From Ostrinia nubilalis (taxonomy: Eukaryota; Arthropoda; Insecta; Lepidoptera; Crambidae), in the NCBI RefSeq assembly GCF_963855985.1, contig NC_087095.1:2118001-2182000 (forward strand): DNA of 64,000 nucleotides, given 5' to 3'. Position numbers and translations under genes: made by a program. Below, piece by piece: positions 9,782 to 20,090 of this stretch (position 1 is its first letter; every line of letters starts with the position of its first letter). The notes below the pieces were generated by a model, which was not told the origin of the DNA, searched no databases, and saw only the letters and a program-made list of their open reading frames with translations.

Positions 9782-11137
9782 GGGTCATTCCATAAAAATC
9801 TGTATAATTTCGACGTCATTTATTTGTCCCAAACTTTTTTAAGATGCTTTTGAATACTTTATTAGTGCAAATTATAGTTTATTTATTTATTATGTTGTGT
9901 CTAAAAGGGCCAGTCACTTTATGCTTTATTTTAGTAGAAATGATAATTTTCAATTTTTTCATACTACACTACTCCTATATGACTTTTAATAAAGTATAAA
10001 ACTTATAACCTTAACATTTATAGATAAGTTAATATACTTAATGTAGTTGTTTTGTTATTCTCACTATATAAAAAACGTCATTCCCTAACTACTAACTTAG
10101 TCCCTAGTGCCATTTAAAGCTAGGGCCTGACGGTCTAGGGCCTGACGATTTGGAGTAAAACTTAACACAAATGCAGATTTACTTTATATTATTTGATGTT
10201 TAATACGATGTGCCGAAAATAGCCCAAAATCCACACGTAAATACTATTAAATTATATACAATTTCCTATTGTAATCAATAAAGCTACTCAACTAGGGACT
10301 GACGAAGTGACTGGAACAACACATGTTTCCACAACAACTGGCACGTTTGCACTTATTCAAAAAACGGCTGCCGCAAAACCAGTATGGTCTGAGGATAACT
10401 TCGTATCGTACTTTAAACTCAACTAAATGTCATTCACTCTAAATACATATTAAAGCGCAAAATTATAAAATCAGTGCTTGGCGAGGGAATGACGCTAAAA
10501 GCTGTGGACACTTTTTCAACTTAAGAAAATCAAATGATTGTTTATGAAACCGCAAAATATTAATAGAATTTGGTGTAATGTACGTTTAAATAGATTATTC
10601 GTTAATTAAAACAAAGGATCAAGTTGATGTTTCTATAAATATGGGTTCCAAAACACAAACTTTTGGAGTACGGACCTGCCTAGGGAATGACGTTTTGGGT
10701 CATTTAAAAGGAATTTAAGATCTTTTTAAAACAGTTTTAAAAAATATAAATGGGTGACGATTAAAACACATTGCGAGCTGTTATACAGGGTGTTAGGTAA
10801 ATGGGTATATGAGCCGACACTAGCCCATGTTAACATGTGCATATAAATGGTATGGTGAAGTCAGAAATTTGATATCATCATTTTATTTTTTTTAATTTTC
10901 ATACTAAATAAATTTTATAATATCCGATTTGTATGAAAATTAAAATAATTAAAATGAAAATATCAATTTTCTGACTTCACCATACCATTTATATGCCCAT
11001 GTTAACATGGGCTAGTGTCGGCTCATATACCCATTTACCTAACACCCTGTATAACAATTTTGGAATAAAATATTAACAAATATTCCATGTGAAATGTGGC
11101 GCTGACTAAGAGTTGACATATTTTTGTGGAATGACCC
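9782..11137. mobile_element. 1.36-kb DNA transposon-like element with subterminal repeats
   Basis: Ends GGGTCATTCCATAAAAATCT and ATATTTTTGTGGAATGACCC form an inverted repeat flanked by a 4-bp direct repeat GTAA (9778-9781 and 11138-11141). Inside, the end-related motif AGGGAATGACG or close variants recurs in both orientations (about 10074, 10120-10145, 10288, 10482 and 10681), as expected for subterminal transposase-binding sites. No transposase frame is evident. A separate palindromic MITE is nested at 10786-11049. A 4-bp duplication would fit Chapaev or Sola groups, but the superfamily is inference. Confidence 0.7.
10786..11049. mobile_element. Mariner-type palindromic MITE (CAGGGTGTTAGG)
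   Basis: 264-bp near-perfect palindrome with arms over 100 bp, CAGGGTGTTAGGTAAATGGG and its complement, flanked by TA. Nested inside the larger element 9782-11137. The arms differ at few positions, so the copy is young. Confidence 0.85.
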
Positions 11138-11394
11138 GTAAAGAAAGATTTAACAGATTACATTTTTAGCGAGACTGGTCGTGAAGCAAACTTGCCATAT
11201 ATTTGAAGCTCATTCACTAAATGTTGACGTCAATCTAATACGTTTTAACTCGCCCCTTCATAGATAAACTCGATTCAATATCTCAACTTGAATTCTATTG
11301 TACTGCTAGCGCTTTGTGAGTGGTACGATCGACATAGTGATGAATGGGATCTATCGTTTTCAGTCCTCGGGTATACAGTTTATACAGGGTGATT

Positions 11395-11729
11395 TTGCAA
11401 ACAGCTGCCAAATTTTTAGGAGCGACTCAGAATCAACAACTTATTCAAACCGATTTTTTTTTCATATTTAATTATTTTTATCCACTGCGCGCGGTTTCAA
11501 AATTGGCATACGTGGATAATTTACTTCGTTCATAGAAATATCCGTATACACAGTTAATTGCAAAGTGTAATAGACATTACGGTGTGCGAAAATAAGCCTT
11601 AGCCTTCAAAACTTAAGATAATATGGGCACCCGCAAATTTTATCATTCATTTTGATTTATCATTTTATTTTGAAATTTTTATAAAGAGCTAATTAAAAAG
11701 TTTGGACAACCGTTTGGAAAACCATCCTG
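11395..11729. mobile_element. Degraded mariner-type element (CAGGGTGATTTTGC)
   Basis: CAGGGTGATTTTGCAAACAG at the left pairs imperfectly with AACCGTTTGGAAAACCATCC then TG at the right; TA flanks both ends. Unusually, a longer direct repeat (TGGGATCT...CAGTCCTC...GTTTATA) also flanks it at about 11345-11394 and 11732-11771. Confidence 0.65.
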
Positions 11730-11990
11730 TATTGGGATCTCAGTCCTCTGCTATAGAGTTTATACCTACTACCACGTCCCGTATTCACAAACAGCCTGAA
11801 ATCTTGCTCATGAGCGTAAAGTCTTGAGAGAAAGATGGATTGTGAGGCAGTGTGGATTGAAAGAATAAATCTCCAATTCTATTCGAACCATTGATTTCAA
11901 CTGCTTACAATTCTTTTGTAAGGTTGTAAGGACCCTGATAAACATGTAAAACACAAAGAAGCCTTCATTGGAACTCAGACAAAATATTTA

Positions 11991-12105
11991 GGCTGAGTTG
12001 CACCACCCAAAGACCGTAACTATGACGATAACCGGTGCTTTTTGTATGGAGTTTGACAGATATTTGACGTTTGTCTCAGTTAAAGTAAGATGGTGCAACC
12101 CAGCC
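11991..12105. mobile_element. 115-bp Harbinger-type MITE (GGCTGAGTTGCACCA family), copy 1
   Basis: Ends GGCTGAGTTGCACCA and TGGTGCAACCCAGCC with target duplication TTA (11988-11990 and 12106-12108). The core GGTGCTTTTTGTATGGAGTT and GACGTTTGTC recur in the copies at 23303, 37043, 50872 and 54462. Confidence 0.85.
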
Positions 12106-12372
12106 TTAGAGCGCTTTAAGCACTTGAACAACAAAAGATGATTAATTGTTGTTCTGGAAGAGTTCGCTGAAAGACCAAATTGTGGTTCTATTGTTTGGTT
12201 ACTGTTTAAATTGTGGCATATAAAGTACCTTATTTAATCAGATTCTGGCGCTATATTATTGTTACGTTATAAGATAAGGAGACGACAAATTGCTCTACTT
12301 CATAAATAATTATGTAACTTTTTCTTGCACTCAGAAGAAATCAATGAAAATATAAGGAATAGGTAGCATACG

Positions 12373-12499
12373 GGTGGACCGACGACATCGTAAAGGTAGC
12401 AGGGAAGCGCTGGACGCAGGCCGCTACCAATCGATCAACATGGAAAGCATTGGAGGAGGCCTATGTTCAGCAGTGGACGCCCTATGGCTGAAATGATGA
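12373..12499 (+). mobile_element. RTE LINE 3' end, minimal copy
   Basis: Sense fragment reading GWTDDIVKVAGKRWTQAATN and onward to the C-terminus, then TGA and ATGATGA. It has a perfect target duplication GGTAGCATACG (12362-12372 and 12500-12510). Only about 125 bp were copied. Confidence 0.9.
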
Positions 12500-12970
12500 G
12501 GTAGCATACGAGTATTCATTTATTTACGCTTTTGGTATAAAATCAAGTAAATACTTTCTGTGACAGTAGTATAATTTCATGCTAGTGAAACCATGGGCAA
12601 AAGCCACTACTAGCAAAATATGTAAGTCTTACTCGTAAGACTTTGATTGTACAACATACAATAGGGTTGACAATATATGAATACAGGCTCTGAAATCAAT
12701 TGATTGAGTTCGCGACCCATATTTACGTTGGTTCGCATTCTCAATACATGAAACTAATATACTACGAGACATAATATTCACCTTTAACTCCTTTCAATTG
12801 ATATTTCAATGAAGCTAATTATAGTTTTGGTAGTAAAACCTACTCCTATACTCCTACCTAATCATTTTTAGGCTTGAGGTGCCGTCATTTGTACACAAAA
12901 CTGGACTGAATATTAGAGGAAACAAATAAGTTATTCGAGTTGACCTATCTTTGATTATAAAGAAACTAGC

Positions 12971-13350
12971 TGTGCCCGCGACTTCGTAAGCGTGAAAACC
13001 CGTTTTCGTAACATTTTTCATTATTGCTCTGCTCCTATTGATCGTAGCGTGATGTTGTATAGCCTATAGCCTTCCTCGATAAATGGGCTATCTAACACTG
13101 AAGGAATTTTTCCCGCTAATTCCCGTTCCCGTGGGAATTCCTAAGTATACTATAACCTGCCCAGGAGTATGAAAAATAATTGCACCAAGTTTTGTTTTGT
13201 TTCTATAAGGAACATACAGACAGACAGACAGACAAAAATTTTACTGATTGCATTATTGGCATCAGTATCGATCACTAATCACCCCCTGATAGTTATTTTG
13301 AAAATATATTTCATGTACAGAATTGACCTCTCTACAGATTTATTATTATA
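12971..13350 (+). repeat. Dispersed CCCGCGACTTCG repeat, end-matching the 4695-5336 copy
   Basis: Starts CTAGCTGTGCCCGCGACTTC; the middle has AATTCCCGTTCCCGTGGGAA; a (CAGA)n run is at about 13215-13230; the tail CAATCACCCCCTGATAG-like block and CTCTCTACAGATTTATTATT match 4695-4830 in reverse. The first half also matches the spacer of the inverted repeat at about 22410-22490. Confidence 0.7.
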
Positions 13351-13625
13351 GATAATGTTCAAGATACTAACACCCGTATTCACAAACATTACTTTGAGGC
13401 CTCATAGTGCGCGTGGATGCACAGGGTCCCAAAAACCTATTCATAGACGATACTTCAGTGGTGACAAGCACTATGCGTCCCTTAGAATGAACGCAAAGCT
13501 AAGGTAGCCAGGGAGCTGTATTACGCAACGCATAGTGTCTATTTACGTCAAAATTTTTAGGTTATTCTCGTTTTTGAGGTTTGTTTGCTTTATTTATGGT
13601 TGTATTCGATTAATATTATCTTACA

Positions 13626-13787
13626 ATGGATTACAGTAGTGAAGAAGAATTTGATAATTATGTCAATGAGCAAAGTAGAATAAGTACCAGAAAAGTGATA
13701 CGGGATTCCCAAAATCCCTTTGATTATTACAATTCAGACGAATTTAGTTTAGGTTTTCCAATGATGGGGTACTTTTCATACTTTTAA
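13626..13787 (+). pseudogene. Harbinger transposase N-terminal remnant
   Basis: 53-codon frame from ATG to TAA, acidic at the start (MDYSSEEEFDNYVNE), then RKVIRDSQNPFDYYNSDEF, which resembles the NPF/NPL-then-acidic segment near the N-terminus of Harbinger (HARBI1-like) transposases. The DDE catalytic domain, normally about 250 residues, is missing. An AATAAA lies just downstream (about 13890). Identification rests on this short motif plus position inside the element. Confidence 0.55.
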
Positions 13788-13908
13788 ATACTGATAAGAG
13801 AAGACCTGAGGAAATTAACTGCGAGGAGGCCTTCCAGTGCCACCTACATAATGTATCAGTTACTAGTGGCAAATAAAACATAAAATTTTTAATAAAGTTT
13901 TATTTTCA

Positions 13909-14594
13909 TCAATCTTCAATGTCTAATTTAATTTTATGTATTTGTAAATCATAAAGCTTTTTTTCATGTTCTAACAAATTGTTTTCTCTTTCTATCAATA
14001 TTTTTTCTCTTTGTAGCCCCAACTCGTGCAAAGCCTGGTCTTGTTGTATATTATTCAATGTGGTGCGTTTGATTCTTGTTTCTGTCTTAATCTTCATTCT
14101 TGCTACTACTAATCTTAATTTCTTGATACCTACCTGAAAAGCAAATTATGAATTTAATTCCTTTGAGTATATTCTGCTTAGTTATTCCTCATAAATCTAC
14201 GTACTATATATTTTAAAAACATTACTTACTAGTGGGTGTTGAGAACGTTTGATTGATTCCTGAGAAAGTTCTTTCATTCTTTGGGTCTTTAAATTATTCC
14301 AGCAGCTTTTCAGTTGATGTGTGAGCCTTTGTGAAACATAAAATATGGTTGAGAATTGTAAGCCACTGTTAGAGTTTCCCAGGCCTGCTTCGTCAACTCG
14401 ATATTTTAGAGAGGATAATAATATGCTTGTCTTCAATAATAGGCCTTTCTCTTATTAAGCTACAATCAGCAGCTCTCTTTCGGAAGAAGAAAACGGCAGC
14501 TTATTTATCTGAAAAATAATGATTGAAACATAATTTTCACTATTATTATTAATCGAAATATTCATACTAACCTGATAGTTGTAGTTTTATCCAT
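13909..14594 (-). pseudogene. Harbinger Myb/SANT-like DNA-binding gene, spliced and decayed
   Basis: The minus strand keeps LTHQLKSCWNNLKTQRMKEL, typical of the third helix of Myb/SANT-like (MSANTD/zeste-like) domains, ending in exon 1 at 14230. A clean GTAAGT...TTTTCAG intron (14134-14229, 96 bp) follows, in phase 0. Exon 2 (13909-14133) encodes a charged helix, including LLEHEKKLYDLQIHKIKLDI, and stops at TGA. Upstream, LPFSSSERELLIVA is followed by stops, and a frame shift separates it from the rest. A possible first exon (ATG at 14592-14594, GTTAGT donor) does not join in frame. In live elements this protein helps bring the transposase to DNA and the nucleus. Confidence 0.65.
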
Positions 14595-14881
14595 ATTTAT
14601 TTATATTATTTAATTCACAAATCCACAAAATAACGACACTTATAAACCGTTGCATCGTTTGAATGACAGGAATGTCATGTCAGTTAGCGGAGTGAAGTGC
14701 GTAACATAAGCAAACCAATCACAGAACTCTATTCAACACTCTGATTTTGCATAGTCAAGGGTCGTTTAAGTATTGTTTATGAATTGAAAGGCTTGTCATA
14801 TGGAACGCATTGAGAAATGTCTCATTTCGCATAGCGTTGCTGCTTTGCATAGGTAAGTATCGTTTGTGAATACGGGTGTAA

Positions 14882-15890
14882 GTCAGTTCAATCCCAGTTT
14901 GAGTCGATCAGTCGATTATTATTAACAAAGTTGCCCAGATCTATTGGCGTAGACTATGAATAGAAAATGGCCCCATTAATAAGCCCTTTCGCGTACAATG
15001 TATTAATACCGATTGAGAACCTTCCATTGATTAATTAATCTTATACCTTGTATTATCTCGTTTGCAGGTAAGACAATTAACCAGAGCCTCAAAGCGTTGG
15101 TATGTATTTCATTCCATACATAATGAAGGTTCCATAGTTCTCTGGAATTTCGTATTTCTATATCATTATGAAACAACCTGACCATGTAATACGAAAATTA
15201 TTTCTTCTGTTATCATAGCATTTGCACCCATATCATTTGTACAGTCAGCAGTGAAAATTACGTGTTTTTTTAGTTATTAAAACAATATTCATGTTTGATA
15301 ATTGAATAATATGGTTAATTTTTCTTGGTGATAACAGCAACTCTGTTAATGCTTCGTTTTTTTTTCTTTTATCGTGTTAGAAAGAAAGCAAGAAAGAAAG
15401 TATTTATTTGATGCGAGTATTAAAAGCATTACAAATAAATAACAACTTAAACACTAAAAAACAGAGTACACGCACCAAAATGCCACTTTAGCAGAAGGGC
15501 GCAGCCCGCCCAAGAACAACCAATCAACATTATTTACGAGTAATACAGTAATATAACTTGAACATATTTTTATACAGTTTAAACTCTATAACTAAGCTCT
15601 ATAAAATAGTAGATAGATGAAAGTGGTGTGAAACTTAATTACGTCTTAAAGACTTAATTAACAACAGCTTGAAGTTCACACAAATGATTTTATTACAAAG
15701 ATTAAACTATACATAATAAATTAAACTCCCAGGCGATCTCTTTCTTAAATTTTTCTGTCGTATCGTATCGCATCGTAGGGTGTTAAACTGCCTTATAAAT
15801 AGTTGAACTCATAGGGAGCAGTCAAGGATTTTAAGTAGAATCCGAATTATTTTGTAAGTAAAAAGTTGTAGGTAGGTAAGTGTTATGTTA
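14882..15890. other. AT-rich spacer; possible LINE tail near 15383-15420
   Basis: No gene seen. AAGAAAGCAAGAAAGAAAGT followed by ATTTATTT at about 15384-15410 looks like a simple-repeat tail of an antisense retroelement, and GAAGGGCGCAGCCCGCCC (about 15494) is a small inverted G+C-rich patch. Neither could be tied to a named family. Confidence 0.35.
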
Positions 15891-15894
15891 CATC

Positions 15895-16033
15895 ATCATC
15901 ATCGTCATTTCATAGGACGTCCACTGCTGAACATCGGCCTCTCCCAATGCTTTCCATGTTACCCGGTTGGTAGCGGCCTGCGTCCAGCGCTTTCCTGCTA
16001 AGTACCTTTATGAAGTCGTCGGCCCACCTTGTT
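15895..16033 (-). mobile_element. RTE LINE 3' fragment
   Basis: Antisense copy with a (CAT)n tail at 15895 and GGACGTCCACTGCTGAACAT, then up to the TCGTCGGCCCACCTTG block. Flanks TAAGTGTTATGTTA and TAAGTTCTATGTTT look like a diverged target duplication, suggesting an older insertion. Confidence 0.8.
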
Positions 16034-16587
16034 TAAGTAAAAGTAAGTTCTATGTTTTATCATTATAATAATGTTGACTGTACTCTGAGCCCTAGGATCA
16101 TGTTATCACTTTCTAATTTTACCATCAAGATCAAGGGAACATGTATAGGCAGGGTTACGAGTATATCATCAAATATTCTTTATGAGATATTTATTTACTT
16201 ACATGATATCGGTAGGTATACCCTAAAGGATGTTTAGGGACCCGTGCTAATTTGGAACTCCCTTAAGTTATTAATAGCCCTATAAAGGTTGGATGGATAA
16301 TTCCTACAAATTAACTTTACAATGACTTTAGGTTTCTTGCTACCAATACCTATCCAACATAAATGATTTTATAAGTTTTGTCAGTGTGCCTAATATACGT
16401 CAGATTTTATCAAATAAATCTACTTGACTGATAAAATACCTAAATACCGAAGAAAACTTCACGACTTCAGGAAAATTGAAAATCGTTTATTTAAATATCA
16501 GGAACGCGCTCTCCGCATAGAATGCGAATTATTCGAATCTAAATTGCAGATCTAAGAATTAAGCGTAGAACTAGCTTGGATTAAGCC

Positions 16588-16750
16588 TAGACGCAGACCA
16601 CCGATTTTTAGTCGGCCGATAGTTGGGCTCGATTCTGATTTGTATGAAGAATCAAACGGTGTAATGTGCGCACCACGTTCCATACATGGCCATACTGATT
16701 AACTGCCTGACTAAACTATCGGTCGACAAAAAGTAGGCTAGAGATCTGCT
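16588..16750. mobile_element. Palindromic MITE, copy of the nested element at 48208-48380
   Basis: TTTTTAGTCGGCCGATAGTT on the left pairs with AACTATCGGTCGACAAAAAG on the right; the middle TTGTATGAAGAATC is shared with the copy at 48208-48380. Confidence 0.7.
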
Positions 16751-17121
16751 TTAAGAATTAAAGATGAATTTGTAGGGGTTATGCATTACATCAATTTAAT
16801 GATAATTTTCTAGGGTTTGCCTAACGGTAACGGTAAGTCTGCGTAGATTTTGATTAAAAGTATGTAGGTATGTATAGCACATACACATTTTAAAGACAAT
16901 AAGCTATAGGATAATTGTAAGATTTCATTAAAATCCCTCATTAAATTTTAATGAAGGATCAATAAATATACCTACCTACCTACCTTATTATGTGATATTG
17001 ACTAAGTAAAGGGGGCAAACGAATTTAGGGTCACCTGTTGGTAAGATCACCATCGTCCACTGACATTATTTTGCCAATTCAAAAGAGTTAATGCATTACG
17101 AAATATAAAAGGCTTTATATT

Positions 17122-17320
17122 TTACTAGCAGCCGCACGCGACTTCGTACGCGTGGATCCCGTTTTACCACCTTAGGGTGGAGTTTCGTACAATCCTTTCT
17201 TAGCGGATGACTACGTCGCGTCATAACATCTACCTGCATGCCAAATTTCAGCCCATTCTCTCCAGTGGTTTGGGCTGTGCGTTGATAGATCACTATGTCA
17301 GTCAGTCACCTTTGAGGTAA
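17122..17320 (+). repeat. Dispersed CCCGCGACTTCG-type repeat
   Basis: CTAGCAGCCGCACGCGACTT then GTACGCGTGGATCCCGTTTT, later CTGCATGCCAAATTTCAGCC and TCAGTCAGTCACC. A 5' portion of the family also present at 27270 and 46630. Confidence 0.7.
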
Positions 17321-17825
17321 ATACATTTAATCTTTAATAGTTGTGTATTCTTCTACGTTTGGAATCCATTAAAATTATTCAGAATTTTCATCTCATCGGC
17401 ATTTCCCGGTGGACGGCGGATTTCTTTGTTTGCGCCCCAGTTCCCATGTTTGCGTAATAACCATGATTCGAGAGGCTTTGTTTAACGCGATATCAATTCA
17501 ATACGTTGCAAATTCTGCAATACAGAGCGTATTGACGCAAAATATTTTCCGTTTGGGACCAGTGATGGGCTTATCGATTATTTCTTACGATTGATATGTT
17601 TGAAAAACGTTTAAAAAATATTACAGTGAGCTTAATATGTATTTGGATTAATACGTAGGCTTTTACGGATATTCAAGTGTAGTATAAGAGTTCGTAGTAG
17701 GTTGCCTGCCCATTAAGACAAAGTCCGATCCTTGGCTAACCTCTACCAACTGCTATCCATTTTCATAGGAAAGATTTAGATTTCGCTCCCTATTGTTGGA
17801 AGGCTAAAGAATATACATAGTTAAT

Positions 17826-17980
17826 CATCATCATCATCATTTCAGCCACAGGACGTCCACTGCTGAACATAGGCCTCCCCCAATGAGTTCCACATCGCAC
17901 GGTTGGTAGCGGCCTACATCCAGCGCCTTCCTGCTACCTTTATCAGGTCGTCGGTCCACCTTGTGGGTAGGACGTCCCAC
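17826..17980 (-). mobile_element. RTE LINE 3' fragment
   Basis: Antisense copy from a (CAT)n tail to GTGGGTAGGACGTCCCAC. The short repeat ATAGTTAAT (17817-17825 and 17988-17996) is a likely target duplication; a few bases at the 5' junction are unexplained. Confidence 0.85.
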
Positions 17981-18010
17981 AAAGAATATAGTTAATAGAA
18001 GACTATTATA

Positions 18011-18476
18011 CAGGGTGGAATTTTGTAATGCCACCTGGAAGGAAAGTACTCTTAATACTGTAGATAGAAAATTTTACTCAAAGAAAACATTCCTTTATTT
18101 TTGAAAAGAAAGAGAACTGCATTCAAAGATTTTCGAAATTTTTTCGAAAATTCACTATCATACCATACAATTTCGTGTAAATAATTAAAATAAATTTCAG
18201 ATTTCAGGTTTTCCTTTCATTTGATTTATCAAGTTTGTTAAAGAGATTTCATCCTTATACTTAACCCTAACGATCGATGCAATAAAAATACAGGGTGTAA
18301 TTTTTAACAGATTTTAGTTGGTTCGTTTCCCGGGTGTGGCAAGCAATTTTTTAGAAATCTTTGAATGCAGTTCTTTTTCTTTTCCTAAATTAAGGAATGT
18401 TTCCTTTGAGTAAAATTTTCTATCTACAGTATTAAGAGTACTTTCCCTCCAGGTGGCATTACAAAATTCCACCCTG
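18011..18476. mobile_element. Mariner-type MITE (CAGGGTGGAATTTTG family), intact
   Basis: Both inverted arms are complete: CAGGGTGGAATTTTGTAATG and CATTACAAAATTCCACCCTG, about 75 bp each, flanked by TA. The interior has CCCTAACGATCGATGCAATA and an internal CAGGGTGTAATTTT. 466 bp and no transposase. It serves as reference for the broken copies at 8046 and 8761. Confidence 0.85.
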
Positions 18477-18479
18477 TAT

Positions 18480-19010
18480 ATTATGTAAGTATAATTATGT
18501 AGTCTTGTGGCATTTTGGTGGACCGCAAACAGAAGTACCAATGTATCAGGAAGCTTTTTTAGTTTGAACGACGCCCAAAACTTGATTAGAACTCAAAAAC
18601 TTCACAGGCTTGAATCTAAAATTGAGTTCTAACCGAGTTTAATAGCTTTTTGTTTCGCAATACGGGCTTCTGTCATGTTTCCTTTAAGACAGTTACAACA
18701 TTTCTCGTAACCGTTATATCGACACATGTCAACATACAACACTACGCTTCCGGTTGCTTTGGAAAGACCCTCGTCCTATGACGTCATCAGTCAGCGATTT
18801 CGTAAACGATTTTCGACATCTTTTTATGCTTACGCAAGACGTTGCTGAAGGAATTTTCCGTGAATCCGTCTTCCGGTGATCATTAGATGTGTTTCATTAT
18901 TTGTTACAGGAAATGATAATAATAACGATGGATGCTGTTTGTGCCTAGAAAATATTTATTTCTGGATATGTGATAGGTTTTTTGTTATAGCAAATTTGCC
19001 CCTATTTACA
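18480..19010. other. Spacer, no gene seen
   Basis: A short inverted pair at about 18573-18632 (AGAACTCAAAAAC and AATTGAGTTCTAACC) is present; otherwise nothing supportable. Confidence 0.4.
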
Positions 19011-19011
19011 A

Positions 19012-19211
19012 CAAATCGTTTCATCCACGAAGACGCGCTCCACCATTCTTCCGCAAATGTTTGAGTGTTATCGGTACACGCAAAATTTATCATTGAGTGA
19101 CACGCACACTACAATAATGACGCTCGGATTGCTCGGATCAAACTACCCGCAACCCGCGCTTCCCTCGACCAAAAATTGGTGGGGCGCATCTTCGTAGATG
19201 TAACGATCATA
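19012..19211. mobile_element. Palindromic MITE (TTTCATCCACGAAG family), copy 1
   Basis: Ends ATCGTTTCATCCACGAAGAC and GCATCTTCGTAGATGTAACG form imperfect inverted repeats; the interior has GAGTGTTATCGGTACACGC and GCTCGGATTGCTCGGATCAA. The same sequence occurs inverted at 41493-41690. Confidence 0.75.
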
Positions 19212-19518
19212 CATAAAGTCCCATGATGATTACCTTGACGTGCTCTCTAATAGAATAATTATTAGTCTTTATTAGCTAAAATCGCCTCAGTATACATCGA
19301 ATTCCCCCAATTGTTACAAAAAGCTTGATTATTTTATCGTCCCTTTTGGAACGAAATTTCCATAAATTAATTCCTTTTTAGTATACCCTCAGGTTACAAG
19401 GGAAAACAAGCAGTCGGTTGGGATGAGCGTTTTTTGTGGATAGGCATTTAATTTTACACGGTACGAATTAACATTTTACAAGTTCATTCTTTTTTACCAA
19501 GACATCAAGCGATGTGTA

Positions 19519-19578
19519 ATAACATCACTTACCATCAGGTGAGATACAGGCCAAGAGCTTCCTCGTTATGGATAAAAA
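19519..19578 (+). mobile_element. SINE 3' tail fragment
   Basis: CACTTACCATCAGGTGAGAT, ACAGGCCAAGAGCTTCCTCG, then TTATGGATAAAAAAAA; the 3' end of the tRNA-headed SINE without its head. Confidence 0.75.
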
Positions 19579-19589
19579 AAAGTTAGTTA

Positions 19590-19715
19590 TTTTTTTGCAA
19601 ATAGGCTTTTAAAAAGCGCTTCTTCATGGCCTAGTATTATTACATACTTTAAGCCTACCACTGCTTCAGGACAATAAATGGGCCAGTGCTAAGAAGTAGC
19701 GCAAGTAACTCAGTC
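19590..19715 (+). repeat. Dispersed repeat, TGCAAATAGGCTTTT family, copy 1
   Basis: TTTTGCAAATAGGCTTTTAA, ACCACTGCTTCAGGACAATA and AATGGGCCAGTGCTAAGAAG recur at 46858-46973 and 49143-49255 in the same order. Likely a shared 3' region of a retroelement; class unknown. Confidence 0.65.
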
Positions 19716-20090
19716 ATCTTTGATACCTTATGTTGATTTATCCAACTTAGTATTGATTTCCTATCATGGCGCACACACGGAACTTTAAACCCCATAGGAT
19801 TATAGACTAACACCCCATGGAACCCAACTTTCTAATTGAATGGTAATTAATGATGATAGATGACAATAGAGCACTTGTGGTGAAGTAACTGAGTTTATTC
19901 CGCTACTTTTTCTCAGTACGAACCGATATGATCTGAACTGGTGATAGGGCTAGCTATATTTAGGACGTTTATGCCCTGAAAAAGGCCTACACACTCACAT
20001 TGAATTTGAATTTGAACTATAAATACTTTTAAATTTCTACATCAATTTGAACCTTTGCAAATCCCACGATTTATTGCTATAAGTCAAGCG

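Larger units (their letters stand above)
13371..14878. mobile_element. Internally deleted PIF/Harbinger transposon
   Basis: A 1508-bp element with ends CACCCGTATTCACAAAC / GTTTGTGAATACGGGTG and a perfect TAA target duplication (13368-13370 and 14879-14881). The ends and subterminal sequences (CTCATAGTGCGCGTGGATGC, AACCAATCACAGAACTCTAT) match the ~145-bp MITE family of this window. Inside are two convergent gene remnants: a transposase N-terminus on plus (13626-13787) and a Myb/SANT-like gene on minus (13909-14594). Harbinger elements are known for carrying both a DDE nuclease and a Myb-like protein, so this is a plausible parent-type copy, now dead. Confidence 0.85.

Noticed and set aside
18314..18541. 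75-codon ORF on the minus strand
   Set aside because: It lies mostly in the terminal repeat of the MITE at 18011-18476; the same peptide appears at 8020-8223 for the same reason.
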